From assembly GCF_000009625.1 (NCBI RefSeq), contig NC_002678.2, positions 6,728,001 to 6,792,000 on the forward strand: DNA of 64,000 bases, in the 5' to 3' direction. Position numbers and translations under genes: made by a program. A model generated the notes under the pieces. The model saw only the letters and a list, made by a program, of their open reading frames with translations. It was not told where the DNA came from and ran no database searches. Positions 45,234 to 54,804 of this stretch are shown here, one piece after another. The DNA is from Mesorhizobium japonicum MAFF 303099. GTDB lineage: Bacteria > Pseudomonadota > Alphaproteobacteria > Rhizobiales > Rhizobiaceae. Position 1 is the first letter of the stretch; every line of letters starts with the position of its first letter.

Positions 45234-47345
45234 ATGGACGACAACGACAAGAAATCTCCGCGCCAAAAAGGCCCGGGCAAGAAACCTGCGGCTCCGCGAG
45301 GCGACAGGAAGCCATCCTTCGGCGCCAAGAAACCCTATGCGCCGCGCGGCGATCGGCCGATGGCCGCCGAGGGCGAACGCCCGAAGCGCGACTTCAAGGG
45401 CGGCGATAAGCCATTCAGCAAAGGCCCACGCAAGCCCTACGCACCGCGCGGCGACCGGCCGATGGCGGCTGATGGCGAACGCAAGCCTTACGAGAAGCGC
45501 GAAGGTCCGCGCAAGCCCTATGCACCGCGTGGCGACCGGCCGATGGCGGCCGAAGGCGAGCGCAAGCCCTATGAGAAGCGCGAAGGTCCGCGCAAGCCCT
45601 ATGCGCCGCGTGGCGACCGTCCGATCGCGGCCGAAGGCGAGCGCAAGCCCTATGAGAAGCGCGAAGGACCGCGCAAGCCCTATGCGCCGCGCGGCGATCG
45701 TCCGATGGCGGCCGGAGGCGAGCGCAAGCCGTATGAAAAGCGCGAAGGGCCACGCAAGCCCTACGCACCGCGCGGCGACCGTCCGGTTGCCGCGTCGGTG
45801 GAGGGTGGCGAAAAGCGTTTCGAGCGTCCCAAGCGTGATTTCGGCGATCGCCCGAAGCGCGACTTTGCCGACCGTCCCAAGCGTGACTTTGGCGCTGACC
45901 GCCCCAAGCGTGATTTCAGTGATCGGCCCCAAGGGGCATCTGGCGGCGGCTTCAAGGCGCGCCCGCGTCCCGCCGAGGCCACGGAAGAGGCTGGTGAGCG
46001 CATCGCCAAGCGGCTGGCGCGCGCCGGGCTTGCCTCGCGCCGCGACGCCGAGGAACTGATCGCCGCCGGCCGCGTCAAGGTCAACGGCCGCGCCCTTACT
46101 TCGCCGGCCTTCAATGTGATGCCCGGCGATATCATCCATCTCGACGGCATGGAGATCCCGCCGATCGAACGCACGCGCCTGTTCCTGTTCCACAAGCCGG
46201 CCGGCGTCGTCACCACCAACCGTGATCCCGAGGGCCGCAAGACCGTTTTCGACGTGCTGCCGGCCGAGTTGCCGCGGCTGATGACCATCGGCCGGCTCGA
46301 CATCAACACCGAGGGCTTGCTGCTGCTGACCAATGATGGCGGCCTGTCGCGCGTGCTTGAACTGCCCGCCACCGGCTGGCTACGCCGCTACCGCGTGCGC
46401 GTCCACGGCAAGGTCGAGGAAAGCGCGCTTGCCGGCCTGCGCGAAGGTATTGCCGTCGACGGCGTCTTCTACGGCGCCATCGAAGCCAGCCTCGACCGCG
46501 AGCAGGGCTCCAATGCCTGGCTGACGATCGGCTTGCGCGAAGGCAAGAACCGCGAAGTGAAGAACATCCTCGGCGCGCTCGGCCTCGACGTGACGCGGCT
46601 GATCCGCATCTCCTACGGCCCGTTCCAGCTCGAGGATCTCCCCGAGGGCCATGTGCTGGAGATCAAGGGCCGCGTGCTGCGCGACCAGCTTGGCGAGCGC
46701 CTGGTGGAGGAATCCGGCGCCAATTTCGATGCCGAGATAGCAAAACCCTTCTCCAACAAGCCGGTGCGGCGCACCGAAGTTCGTGAGCCGGAACCCGAGC
46801 GGCCGAAATTCACCCGCGACGGCGAGCGCCGGCCGATCGGCGAGGGCGGGCTGATCAAGAACCGCAAGCGCCGCGAAGGCAGCCGCGACGAAGCGCTCGG
46901 CAAGCTGTCGACCAGTCCCGACAGGGGCGAGCGGCCGGAAAAGAGCTTTGGCGAACGCGGTCCCAGACCCGAACGCGGCGGCTTTGGCGACAAACCACGG
47001 GGCAGTTTCGGCGACAAACCGCGTGGTGGCTTCGGCGACAAGCCGCGTGGTGGTTTTGGCGGCAAGAAATCCGAGCGCGAGCAGCGGCCGATCGAGCCGC
47101 CCGGCCAGCGCAAGGCCAATGTCTGGATGGCGCCAGGGGCCCGGCCGATCGGCAAGGGCAGGGCGGAAGCCGACGCCGCCAAGGCGGCGGAGGCCAAGGA
47201 GCGCAAGGCCTCGTTCAAGCCGTCCTACGGCAAACCCGGTGGCAAACCGGGCGGCGCAAAGCCGTTCGGCAAGCCACGTGGCGAGCGTCCGGCCGGTGGC
47301 GGTGAACGGCCGCGCGGCGGCCCCAAGGGTCCCCGCACAAGATGA
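45234..47345 (+). CDS. RluB/RsuA-type pseudouridine synthase with long repetitive basic extensions
   Basis: 703 aa, about three times the usual length. Core: S4 RNA-binding domain (about 255-300, RIAKRLARAGLASRRDAEEL) and the synthase domain with catalytic Asp in MTIGRLDINTEGLLLLTNDG (about 350-370) and GLREGKNREVKNILGALGL. It should modify 23S or 16S rRNA. The N-terminal 250 residues are a Lys/Arg/Pro/Gly-rich disordered arm with 27-residue repeats (KPYAPRGDRP, KPYEKREGPR), then PKRDF repeats. The C-terminal arm (about 495-703) has FGDKPRGG repeats. Such tails are seen in rhizobial homologs and probably bind RNA. The stop overlaps rsmD (ATGA). Confidence 0.92.
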   Translation: MDDNDKKSPRQKGPGKKPAAPRGDRKPSFGAKKPYAPRGDRPMAAEGERPKRDFKGGDKPFSKGPRKPYAPRGDRPMAADGERKPYEKREGPRKPYAPRGDRPMAAEGERKPYEKREGPRKPYAPRGDRPIAAEGERKPYEKREGPRKPYAPRGDRPMAAGGERKPYEKREGPRKPYAPRGDRPVAASVEGGEKRFERPKRDFGDRPKRDFADRPKRDFGADRPKRDFSDRPQGASGGGFKARPRPAEATEEAGERIAKRLARAGLASRRDAEELIAAGRVKVNGRALTSPAFNVMPGDIIHLDGMEIPPIERTRLFLFHKPAGVVTTNRDPEGRKTVFDVLPAELPRLMTIGRLDINTEGLLLLTNDGGLSRVLELPATGWLRRYRVRVHGKVEESALAGLREGIAVDGVFYGAIEASLDREQGSNAWLTIGLREGKNREVKNILGALGLDVTRLIRISYGPFQLEDLPEGHVLEIKGRVLRDQLGERLVEESGANFDAEIAKPFSNKPVRRTEVREPEPERPKFTRDGERRPIGEGGLIKNRKRREGSRDEALGKLSTSPDRGERPEKSFGERGPRPERGGFGDKPRGSFGDKPRGGFGDKPRGGFGGKKSEREQRPIEPPGQRKANVWMAPGARPIGKGRAEADAAKAAEAKERKASFKPSYGKPGGKPGGAKPFGKPRGERPAGGGERPRGGPKGPRTR
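45432..45794 (+). repeat. 81-bp tandem repeats inside the pseudouridine synthase gene
   Basis: Units begin at 45432, 45513, 45594, 45675 and 45756 (last one partial), each 81 bp and coding for 27 residues in frame. Copies differ by a few bases, mostly silent or at one residue (MAADGER, MAAEGER, IAAEGER, MAAGGER). Copy number could vary between strains without a frameshift. Confidence 0.95.
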
Positions 47346-47896
47346 GGATCGTCGGCGGTGAGTTTCGTGGGCGTCCGCTGGCGACGCCCCGCGGCAGCGC
47401 CATCCGTCCGACGACCGACCGCACCCGCGAGGCCGTCTTCAATGTGCTGGCGCATCGCTTTGCCGAACAGCTGGACGGCGCGCGCGTGCTGGATCTGTTC
47501 GCCGGCACCGGCGCGCTCGGTCTAGAAGCCCTGTCGCGCGGCGCATCCTATGGCGTCTTCATCGAGGAATCGGCCGAAGGACGCGGCCTGATCCGCGACA
47601 ATGTCGAGGCCTTCGGCCTGACCGGCCGCACCAAGATCTTTCGCCGTGACGCCACCGGCCTTGGCGAGGCGGGCACGCTGGCGCCGTTCGGCCTGGTCTT
47701 CGCCGACCCGCCCTATGGCAAGGGGCTGGGCGAACGCGCTTTGCAATCGGCGAAGGCCGGCGGCTGGCTGCGCCGCGGCGCACTCTGCGTGGTCGAGGAG
47801 ACGGCGGCGGCTCCCTTTGAGCCAGGCCCCGGCTTTTCGGTGCTGGACGAGCGCAACTATGGCGAAACCATCATCCGCTTCATCGAGGCCGCCTGA
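47342..47896 (+). CDS. rsmD: 16S rRNA (guanine966-N2)-methyltransferase RsmD
   Basis: A 184-aa SAM-dependent enzyme that methylates G966 of 16S rRNA. It starts MRIVGGEFRGRPLATPRG, has the SAM motif RVLDLFAGTGALGLEALSRGA and the catalytic motif FADPPYGKG. It overlaps the pseudouridine synthase by ATGA, so two rRNA-modifying enzymes are translated together. Confidence 0.96.
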   Translation: MRIVGGEFRGRPLATPRGSAIRPTTDRTREAVFNVLAHRFAEQLDGARVLDLFAGTGALGLEALSRGASYGVFIEESAEGRGLIRDNVEAFGLTGRTKIFRRDATGLGEAGTLAPFGLVFADPPYGKGLGERALQSAKAGGWLRRGALCVVEETAAAPFEPGPGFSVLDERNYGETIIRFIEAA

Positions 47897-48010
47897 TACA
47901 CGGTCGCGAGCAGCGGCCTCTTTGCCGCCGCCTTTTGCCGGCAACAACAATTCACTTTGCTTGTCGCCAGCACCTTGCCTATCGTCTTGAAGAGAAAACC
48001 GGAGCCATTG

Positions 48011-49399
48011 ATGATATCCAGGGCTGAATGGCTGCGGACAACACTGCTGGCAACCTCGCTGGCCTTCACGTTCACCGGCCCCGTGCTGGCCGACAGTACC
48101 GCGTTGCCCGACAAGACGCCGGCCGAGTTCAAGGTGACGGATTTTCTGCTCGACAACGGCATGGAAGTTGTCGTCATTCCCGACCATCGCGCGCCGATCG
48201 TCACCCATATGGTCTGGTACAAGATAGGCAGCGCCGACGAGCCGCCCGGCAAATCCGGCATCGCCCATTTCTTCGAGCATCTGATGTTCAAGGCAACGAC
48301 CAATCACGCCGCCGGCGAGTTCGACCGCGCCGTCTCCGACATTGGCGGCTCCAACAACGCTTTCACCTCCTACGACTACACCGCTTTCCACGAGACGGTG
48401 GCGCCGTCGGCGCTCGAGCAGATGATGGGTTTCGAGGCCGACCGCATGCGTAACCTCATCCTTACCGACGACGTCATCAAGACCGAGCGCGATGTCATCC
48501 TGGAAGAGCGCCGCTCGCGCATTGACAACAATCCGCAGGCGGTGCTCGACGAGGAAGTCGATGCCACGCTGTGGCAGAACCAGCCCTACCGCATTCCGGT
48601 CATCGGCTGGATGCAGGAAATGGAGCAGCTCAACCGCACCGACGCCGTCGCCTTCTATGACAAATACTACCGGCCCAACAACGCCGTGCTGATCGTGGCC
48701 GGTGATGTCGAGCCGGAGACGGTCAAGGCGCTGGCCGAAAAGACCTATGGCAAGGTGGCGCGCGGACCGGACCTGCCGCCGCGCATCCGCCCGGTCGAGC
48801 CGGAGCAGAACACCAAGCGCACCGTCACGCTCGCCGACGCCCGCGTCAGCGTGCCGAGCTTCTCGACGCAATGGGTGGTGCCGTCCTATCACACCGCCAA
48901 GCCGGGCGAGGCCGAGGCGCTCGACCTCTTGGCCGAGATCCTCGGCGGCGGCAACCGCAGCCGGCTCTACCAGGCGCTGGTGGTCAAGCAAGGCATCGCT
49001 TCGAACGCCGGCGCGTATTTCCAGGGCACCATGCTCGACGACACCAATTTCACCGTCTATGGCGCGCCGCGCGGCGACGCCAAGCTCGCCGACGTCGAGG
49101 CCGCCGTCGATGCCGAGGTGGCGCGCATCGCCAGCGGCGGCGTCACACCGGATGAGCTCGAAAAGGCCAAGGACCGCTATATCAGGTCGATGGTTTTTGC
49201 CCGCGATAAGCAGGATTCCATGGCCGAAATCTATGGCTCGACGCTGGCCACCGGCGGCAACGTGCAGGATGTCCAGCAATGGCCGGACCGCATCCGCAAG
49301 GTCACGGCGGACGAGGTCAAGGCCGTCGCCGCGCGCTATCTGGTGCTGGCCCGCTCGACATCAGGCTATCTCTTGCCGCAGCAACAGGCGGGGAATTGA
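48011..49399 (+). CDS. M16 family zinc metallopeptidase, catalytic subunit
   Basis: A 462-aa periplasmic protease. A signal peptide (about 1-27, ending PVLA-DS) precedes the inverted zinc motif HFFEH (His86, Glu89, His90) in [14 protein letters not shown], with the downstream Glu ligand in the [16 protein letters not shown] region. The C-terminal M16 half includes [22 protein letters not shown]. The next gene, overlapping by one base, is an M16 homolog without the zinc motif, so the two probably form a heterodimer like other bacterial M16B pairs. The ATG at 48011 follows GGAGCC. Confidence 0.93.
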   Translation: MISRAEWLRTTLLATSLAFTFTGPVLADSTALPDKTPAEFKVTDFLLDNGMEVVVIPDHRAPIVTHMVWYKIGSADEPPGKSGIAHFFEHLMFKATTNHAAGEFDRAVSDIGGSNNAFTSYDYTAFHETVAPSALEQMMGFEADRMRNLILTDDVIKTERDVILEERRSRIDNNPQAVLDEEVDATLWQNQPYRIPVIGWMQEMEQLNRTDAVAFYDKYYRPNNAVLIVAGDVEPETVKALAEKTYGKVARGPDLPPRIRPVEPEQNTKRTVTLADARVSVPSFSTQWVVPSYHTAKPGEAEALDLLAEILGGGNRSRLYQALVVKQGIASNAGAYFQGTMLDDTNFTVYGAPRGDAKLADVEAAVDAEVARIASGGVTPDELEKAKDRYIRSMVFARDKQDSMAEIYGSTLATGGNVQDVQQWPDRIRKVTADEVKAVAARYLVLARSTSGYLLPQQQAGN

Positions 49400-50778
49400 T
49401 GATGACGAACCAGCACCGCGCCTCTTTCCCTTCTCCCACAAGGGGAGAAGGAAGAACGCGCACCGCCCTCGCAACCCTCTTCCTCTCCATCCTGTTCCTG
49501 ATCCTGCCGGCACTTGCCGCCCGCGCGATGGACATCCAGCAGGTCACCTCGCCAAAAGGCATCACCGCCTGGCTGGTCGAGGACTATTCCGTACCGATCG
49601 TCGCCGTCCGTTTCGTCTTCGGCGGCGGCTCGACGCAGGATCCGGTGGGCAAGGAAGGACTGACCAATCTGATGACCGGCCTGTTCGACGAGGGCGCCGG
49701 GCCTCTTGATTCGGAAGCCTTCCAGGTCAGGCTCGACGATGCCGGCGCAGAGATGAGCTTCGAAGAGACCCGCGACGGCGTCTATGGCTCCATGCGCATG
49801 CTGGCCGAGCAGCGCGACGAGGCCTTCGACCTGTTGCGGCTGGCGGTCAACGAGCCACGCTTCGACCAGGCGCCGATCGACCGCATCCGCGCCCAGATCC
49901 TGTCCGGCATCATCGCCAACGAGAACGATCCCGACACGGTGGCGCAGCACAGATGGGCGCGCGCCGTCTATGGCGACCATCCCTATTCGCGCTCCGACCA
50001 GGGCACCAGGCAGAGCATCGCCGCCATCACCAAGGACGATCTGAAGGCCCTGCACAAGGCGGTGTTCGCTCGCGGCGGCCTGCACGTCGCCGTGGTCGGC
50101 GCCATCGACGCCGAGACGCTGAAGAAGAAGCTGGACATGGTGTTCGGTGACCTGCCGCAGAACCAGGCGCTCACCCCGGTCGCCGATGTCGAGCCGAAGC
50201 TGGCGCAGCGCGTCGAGGTCAATTACGACCTGCCGCAGACCTCGCTGCAGCTCGCCTGGCCGGGCGTGAAGCGCAAGTCGGCGGATTTCTTTCCCGCCGT
50301 GCTGATGAACGAGATCCTTGGCGGCGGTACCTTCACCTCGCGCCTGTTCGCGGAGGTGCGCGAAAAGCGCGGGCTGGCCTACAGCGTCAATTCCTCGCTG
50401 GTCAACCAGGACCATGCCGACGCGCTGATCGTCACCACGGGCACGCGTTCGGACCGCGCGGCCGAGACGCTCGGCATCGTGCGCGATGTCGCCAGGCAGT
50501 TGGCTGAGGAAGGCCCGACCGAGGCTGAACTGGCGGCAACCAAGAAATACCTCATCGGCGCCTATGCCATCACCAATCTGGACTCTTCGAGTTCCATCGC
50601 CGCGACGCTGGTCGAATTGCAGCTCGACGATCTCGGCATCGACTACATGCAGCGCCGCGCCGGCTACATCAACGCGGTGACGCTCGACCAGGTCAAGGCG
50701 GCTGCGAAAAAGCTGCTGACAGCCGAGCCGACCATCATGGTGGTCGGGCCGCCGCTGGCCGGAGCCGGCAAGGGATGA
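49399..50778 (+). CDS. M16 family protein, non-catalytic partner
   Basis: A 459-aa M16 homolog. The zinc motif is lost: the equivalent region reads KEGLTNLMTGLFDEGAGPLD, with no HxxEH. It keeps the R/Y pair of the C-terminal half (LFAEVREKRGLAYSVNSS) that binds substrate. A hydrophobic signal segment TLFLSILFLILPALAARA covers about 24-41. Before it, residues 10-17 (FPSPTRGE) are encoded by a rhizobial REP-like palindrome. The ATG at 49399 overlaps the catalytic gene's stop; ATG 49402 is equivalent. It probably acts as the structural half of the protease. Confidence 0.92.
   Translation: MMTNQHRASFPSPTRGEGRTRTALATLFLSILFLILPALAARAMDIQQVTSPKGITAWLVEDYSVPIVAVRFVFGGGSTQDPVGKEGLTNLMTGLFDEGAGPLDSEAFQVRLDDAGAEMSFEETRDGVYGSMRMLAEQRDEAFDLLRLAVNEPRFDQAPIDRIRAQILSGIIANENDPDTVAQHRWARAVYGDHPYSRSDQGTRQSIAAITKDDLKALHKAVFARGGLHVAVVGAIDAETLKKKLDMVFGDLPQNQALTPVADVEPKLAQRVEVNYDLPQTSLQLAWPGVKRKSADFFPAVLMNEILGGGTFTSRLFAEVREKRGLAYSVNSSLVNQDHADALIVTTGTRSDRAAETLGIVRDVARQLAEEGPTEAELAATKKYLIGAYAITNLDSSSSIAATLVELQLDDLGIDYMQRRAGYINAVTLDQVKAAAKKLLTAEPTIMVVGPPLAGAGKG
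49426..49453. repeat. REP-like palindrome inside the M16 gene start
   Basis: CCTTCTCCC (49429-49437) pairs with GGGAGAAGG (49443-49451) around ACAAG. CTTCTCCC-ACAAGG-GGAGAAGG is the typical form of a short palindrome widely dispersed in rhizobial intergenic DNA. Here it is translated as part of the pre-signal-peptide segment. Confidence 0.75.
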
Positions 50779-51644
50779 GCCCGACCTTCGGCATAGCCTT
50801 CGGCGGCGGCGGCGCGCGCGGGCTGGCGCATATCCATGTCATCGAGGCGCTGGACGAACTCGGCATCAAGCCGGTGGCGATCGCCGGCTCGTCGATCGGT
50901 GCCATCATGGGCGCCGGCATGGCCGCGGGCATGACCGGCAAGGACATCCACGGCTACGCCCGCTCGATCCTCGGCCGCCGCGCCGAAGTGGCCAGCCGCA
51001 TGTGGCGCGCGCGGCCCGGCACGATCGCCGAGGCCATGCAGAACGGCATCCGGGTCAGCCAGTTCAATGTCGAGCGCATCCTGAAGGCGTTCCTGCCCGA
51101 GGCCATTCCCGAAACCTTCGCCGAGCTGAAGATCCCGCTGAAGGTGACGGCGACCGACTATTTCGGCCACAAGCTCGCCGTGTTCGACGAAGGCGACCTG
51201 CATTCCGCGCTTGCCGCCTCGGCCGCCATCCCCGCCGTGTTCCGCCCGGTGACGCGCGACGGCCGGCTGCTGATCGACGGCGGCATCTACAACCCCGTGC
51301 CCTTCGATCTCATCGAGAACGACGCCGACATCATCATCGGCGTCGACGTCGTCGGCGCGCCGGAAGAGGCCGACCGCAAGCACCCCACCTCCGTCGACCT
51401 GATGTTCGGCGCCACACAGCTGATGATGCAGTCGATCATCGCCAACAAGCTGAAGCAATGCCGCCCCGACATACTGGTCCGCCCCGCCGTATCGAAATAC
51501 CGCGTGCTCGATTTCCTGAAGATCGACGCGCTGATGAACGAGACGGCGGACATCAAGGATCAGCTGAAGCGCGAGGTGGAGCGAGTGGTAGAGGCGCGCA
51601 ATGGCGCCGCCATCAAGGGGAGGCGAGGGAAGAAGGCCGGGTGA
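50775..51644 (+). CDS. Patatin-like phospholipase (RssA type)
   Basis: A 289-aa serine lipid hydrolase. The oxyanion loop is GGGGARG (10-16); the nucleophile is Ser40 in AGSSIG (GxSxG); the second catalytic residue is the Asp of LLIDGGIYNPVPF. No signal peptide is seen, so it is probably cytoplasmic, acting on membrane lipids. The start overlaps the M16 gene stop (ATGA), placing it in the protease operon. Confidence 0.92.
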   Translation: MSPTFGIAFGGGGARGLAHIHVIEALDELGIKPVAIAGSSIGAIMGAGMAAGMTGKDIHGYARSILGRRAEVASRMWRARPGTIAEAMQNGIRVSQFNVERILKAFLPEAIPETFAELKIPLKVTATDYFGHKLAVFDEGDLHSALAASAAIPAVFRPVTRDGRLLIDGGIYNPVPFDLIENDADIIIGVDVVGAPEEADRKHPTSVDLMFGATQLMMQSIIANKLKQCRPDILVRPAVSKYRVLDFLKIDALMNETADIKDQLKREVERVVEARNGAAIKGRRGKKAG

Positions 51645-51708
51645 CGACGGAACGCCGCACTTGGTCGTCCTGTGTCGAGCTCTGTTGTCATCCAGCCTGG
51701 GAAGCCTG

Positions 51709-52251
51709 CTACGACTTCGCCGCCACCGGCGCATACTCCAACGCAACAACGCCGTTGCTGAACGGCGTGGCCGAAATCAGCTCGAGCGCCACCTGTTCGC
51801 CCTGTGGGAACAGCGGCTTGCCCTGGCCGACGGCGCCGGGATAGCTGAGCAGCCTGACGCGGTCGACCAGCCCGTGGCGCAACAATTCCTGCGCGAGGCT
51901 GAGGCTGCCATGTACATAGATGTTGCCGCCGCTGCCTTGCTTCAGCGTCCTCACCGCTTCCGGCAGCGAGCCTGTGAGCAATTCGGCCGGTTTCCAGTCG
52001 AGCGCCTTTAAACTCGTCGAGGCGACGTATTTCGGCAGCGCGTTGAACCGGTCGGCAAAATCCCCGGTTTCCTCAGGCCATGAGCCGGCAAAGATTTCAT
52101 AGGTCGTTCGGCCCAAAAGCATGGCGCCGCTGTCGGCGAGCTCATCCTCCTTGAACCTGTTCATTTCGTCGTTCCAGGTCACGCCAGGCAATTTCTCGAC
52201 CTCGGCAATGCCGTCGACGCTGATGAATTCGGTGACGATGAGTTTTCTCAT
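51709..52251 (-). CDS. Dihydrofolate-reductase-fold protein (RibD C-terminal family)
   Basis: A 180-aa single-domain protein: MRKLIVTEFISVDGIAEVEK, then SGAMLLGRTTYEIFAGSWPE, GNIYVHGSLSLAQELLRHGL and LVDRVRLLSYPGAVGQGKPLF. These match the DHFR-like YyaP/YwjB group found in many bacteria, whose substrate is unknown; classical folate residues are not obvious. GAGGAG lies before the ATG. It is convergent with the patatin gene. Confidence 0.9.
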   Translation of the reverse strand: MRKLIVTEFISVDGIAEVEKLPGVTWNDEMNRFKEDELADSGAMLLGRTTYEIFAGSWPEETGDFADRFNALPKYVASTSLKALDWKPAELLTGSLPEAVRTLKQGSGGNIYVHGSLSLAQELLRHGLVDRVRLLSYPGAVGQGKPLFPQGEQVALELISATPFSNGVVALEYAPVAAKS

Positions 52252-52464
52252 GGTGTTCTCCTCTTCGCTCTAAGGACGAACCACATGGGGCTTTTGCTAC
52301 AGGCTCCGGCGAGAAATAACGCTGTGCTTTGCTGTTTAGCCAAGGTCAGAGGCATGCGCCGACCTCAGCTGACCTGATGCTCGGCGCCGATCGATGATGC
52401 AGCCGGTCGTCGTCAACAGGTCGAAACAGGGGCTGCCGAGAGTTCGTGGCGCCAAAGGGCCTCC

Positions 52465-53034
52465 TCAGTCCTTCGCCCGCTCCACATAGGACCCGTCCGC
52501 CGTCATCACCACCACGCGGGTGCCGGGCGCGATGTGCGGGGGCACTGCGGTGCGCACGCCATTCGAGAGCACGGCGGGCTTGTAGGAGGACGACGCCGTC
52601 TGGCCCTTGGTCGTCGGCTCGGTCTCGACCACTTCGAAAGTGGCGCGCTGTGGCAGCACCAGGGAAATCGCGATGCCGTTGAACTGCGAGACCTGCACCG
52701 GCATGCCTTCCTGCAGATAGGGTGCTGCGTCGCCGACCACGGCTTCGCTCACCGCCACCTGGTCGTAGGTTTCCGGGTTCATGAAGTGGAAGCCTTCGCC
52801 GTCGGCGTAGAGGAAGGTGTGCTCGCGCTCCTCGACATAGGCGCGCTCCACCTGCTCGGTGGTGCGGTAGCGCTCCGAAACCTTCACCCCGTCGCCGATG
52901 CGGCGCATGTCGAGCTGCGTCACGGGCGTGCCCTTGCCTGGGTGGATGTTTTCGGCAAAGAGGATCACATAAAGCTTGCCGTCCTTGTCGACGACATTGC
53001 CTTTGCGGAGCGAACTGGCGATGACTTTCACCAC
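52465..53034 (-). CDS. efp: Elongation factor P
   Basis: A 189-aa ribosome factor that rescues stalling at proline runs. The first domain carries the modification site: Lys34 in [10 protein letters not shown], the position that EpmA beta-lysylates. Domains II and III follow ([40 protein letters not shown]). The start is a GTG at 53034 (next codon also GTG), with AGGA upstream, giving [13 protein letters not shown] and family length; the open frame upstream has no family match. epmA lies divergently 114 bases away. Confidence 0.96.
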   Translation of the reverse strand: MVKVIASSLRKGNVVDKDGKLYVILFAENIHPGKGTPVTQLDMRRIGDGVKVSERYRTTEQVERAYVEEREHTFLYADGEGFHFMNPETYDQVAVSEAVVGDAAPYLQEGMPVQVSQFNGIAISLVLPQRATFEVVETEPTTKGQTASSSYKPAVLSNGVRTAVPPHIAPGTRVVVMTADGSYVERAKD

Positions 53035-53148
53035 GGTTTTAAATCCTGCGAGAGTTAGTGGGCGTTTGCCGGCTTGTGCGGCGCTGGTAGCGCATCTTGG
53101 CGCGAACCGCCAGCCCCCAAGGCGCGCCAGCATGCCTTCAAATCGCTC

Positions 53149-54195
53149 ATGACCGCCGCTTCGCCTTGGTGGACGCCACATGTCCACGCCGACCGCCGCC
53201 CACGGCTGATGCTGCGCAACGGGCTGACCGCGGCCTTTCGCGAATGGTTCGCCGCTCAGGATTTCATCGAGGTGGAAACGGCGGCGCTGCAGGTCTCGCC
53301 CGGCAATGAGGCGCATCTGGCGGCTTTCGCCACCGAAGCGGTCGGGCCGGATGGCGCGCGCGCGCCGCTCTATCTCCACACCTCGCCGGAATTCGCCTGC
53401 AAGAAGCTGCTCGCCGCCGGCGAAGTCAGGATTTTCAGCTTGGGCGCCGTCTGGCGCAACCGCGAGCGCGGCCCCTTGCACCATCCCGAATTCACCATGC
53501 TCGAATGGTACCGGGTGGGCGAGACCTATGGGAGCCTGATGCGCGATTGCGCCGATCTGCTGGCGCTGGTCGCGAGGAGGGCAGGGGCGACGCGCTTTTC
53601 CTTCCGGGGCCGCGAGTGCGATCCGTTTGTCGAGCCGGAACGTCTGACGGTGGCGGACGCATTCACCCGCCATGCCGGCATCGATCTCCTGGCCACGGTC
53701 GCCGCCGATGGCGGCACCGACCGGGACACGCTCTACGCCGCGCTGGTTCGGGCCGGCCTGCGCACGGCGCCCGACGACAGCTGGGCCGACCTGTTCAGCC
53801 GGGTGATGGTGGAAAAGATCGAGCCCAATCTGGGCATCGGCCGCGCCACCATCCTGTGCGAATACCCGGTCGCCGAGGCGGCGCTTGCCCGGCCAAGTCC
53901 GCACGATGCGCGCGTCGCCGAGCGCTTCGAGCTCTATTGCTGCGGCGTCGAACTCGCCAACGGTTTTGGCGAACTGACCGATGCCGAGGAGCAGCGCCGG
54001 CGCTTCATCCTCGAAATGGACGAGAAAGAGCGCATCTATGGCGAGCGTTATCCGCTGGATGAGGATTTTCTCGCCGCCCTTGCCATCATGCCGCAGGCCA
54101 GCGGCATCGCGCTCGGCTTCGACCGCCTGGTGATGCTGGCGACCGGTGCGCAGAAAATAGAGGATGTGATCTGGACGCCGGTCGCTGGCTCTTGA
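53149..54195 (+). CDS. epmA: Elongation factor P--lysine ligase EpmA
   Basis: A 348-aa paralog of the lysyl-tRNA synthetase catalytic core without an anticodon domain. Class II motifs: motif 2 [21 protein letters not shown] and motif 3 [33 protein letters not shown] and [19 protein letters not shown] form the lysine pocket. It attaches (R)-beta-lysine to Lys34 of EF-P. The partner aminomutase EpmB is not in the window. The ATG at 53149 ([17 protein letters not shown]) gives the family length; a longer frame to 53074 overlaps the efp leader. Confidence 0.95.
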   Translation: MTAASPWWTPHVHADRRPRLMLRNGLTAAFREWFAAQDFIEVETAALQVSPGNEAHLAAFATEAVGPDGARAPLYLHTSPEFACKKLLAAGEVRIFSLGAVWRNRERGPLHHPEFTMLEWYRVGETYGSLMRDCADLLALVARRAGATRFSFRGRECDPFVEPERLTVADAFTRHAGIDLLATVAADGGTDRDTLYAALVRAGLRTAPDDSWADLFSRVMVEKIEPNLGIGRATILCEYPVAEAALARPSPHDARVAERFELYCCGVELANGFGELTDAEEQRRRFILEMDEKERIYGERYPLDEDFLAALAIMPQASGIALGFDRLVMLATGAQKIEDVIWTPVAGS

Positions 54196-54219
54196 ACCAC
54201 CGGCCGAGTGGTGCCGGTC

Positions 54220-54636
54220 TCAATGCGCGAAAACCTGCTCCAGCGAGCGAAAACCCTTGAATTCCAGGGCGTTGCCGGAGGGATCGCGGATGAACAGCGT
54301 CGCCTGTTCGCCGGGCTCGCCCTTGAAGCGAACCATTGGCCGTTCCAGCCAGTCTATGTCGTCGCGCGCTTCCAGCCGGGTCGCCAGGCGCTGCCAGTCA
54401 TCCATCAGCAGCACGGCGCCGAAATGCGGGATCGGCACCAGAATGCCGTCGACCTTGCCGTCGCTGGCGGCTTGCGCGGCCTGCGGCCGCAAATGCGCCG
54501 ACATCTGGTGGCCGTAAAGATCGAAGTCCACCCAGGTCGTCGACGAGCGGCCGATCGCGCAGCCCAGCACTTCGCCATAGAAAGTTCGGGTTTCATCGAG
54601 ATCACGGACCGGAAAGGCGAGATGGAAAGGCGTCAT
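54220..54636 (-). CDS. VOC family (glyoxalase/bleomycin-resistance-fold) protein
   Basis: A 138-aa protein: MTPFHLAFPVRDLDETRTFY, GCAIGRSSTTWVDFDLYGHQMSAHLR, then FIRDPSGNALEFKGF, with VOC metal positions His5 or so, His near 48 and Glu in ALEFKGF. The enzymatic role is unknown. A start at 54636 gives the standard VOC N-terminus; upstream in-frame sequence to 54753 is not family-like. It is convergent with epmA. Confidence 0.9.
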   Translation of the reverse strand: MTPFHLAFPVRDLDETRTFYGEVLGCAIGRSSTTWVDFDLYGHQMSAHLRPQAAQAASDGKVDGILVPIPHFGAVLLMDDWQRLATRLEARDDIDWLERPMVRFKGEPGEQATLFIRDPSGNALEFKGFRSLEQVFAH

Positions 54637-54804
54637 GAAGGATGCTCCGTGCGGGCTGCGGGCCGATTTTGCGTCACTGGGTTCGCGATGGGAACCATGC
54701 AGCGACGCATTTTGATTGAAGCCTGTGCCATTGCACAAGCCGGATCGGAACAATAGATGGGTGGGCGCGGCCGCAAGCTGGCCGCGACAAGCAGGATCAC
54801 AGGC

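Noticed and set aside
45432..45794. Regular 81-bp repeats considered as a CRISPR array
   Set aside because: There are no unique spacers, and the repeats are continuous coding sequence in frame with a pseudouridine synthase.
47522..49279. A 585-residue minus-strand open frame opposite rsmD and the M16 gene
   Set aside because: It spans two unrelated plus-strand genes and their gap with no recognisable domain; it is a codon-bias shadow.
53035..53904. In-frame upstream extension of EF-P
   Set aside because: The extension lies opposite epmA and has no family match; GTG at 53034 gives exact EF-P length.
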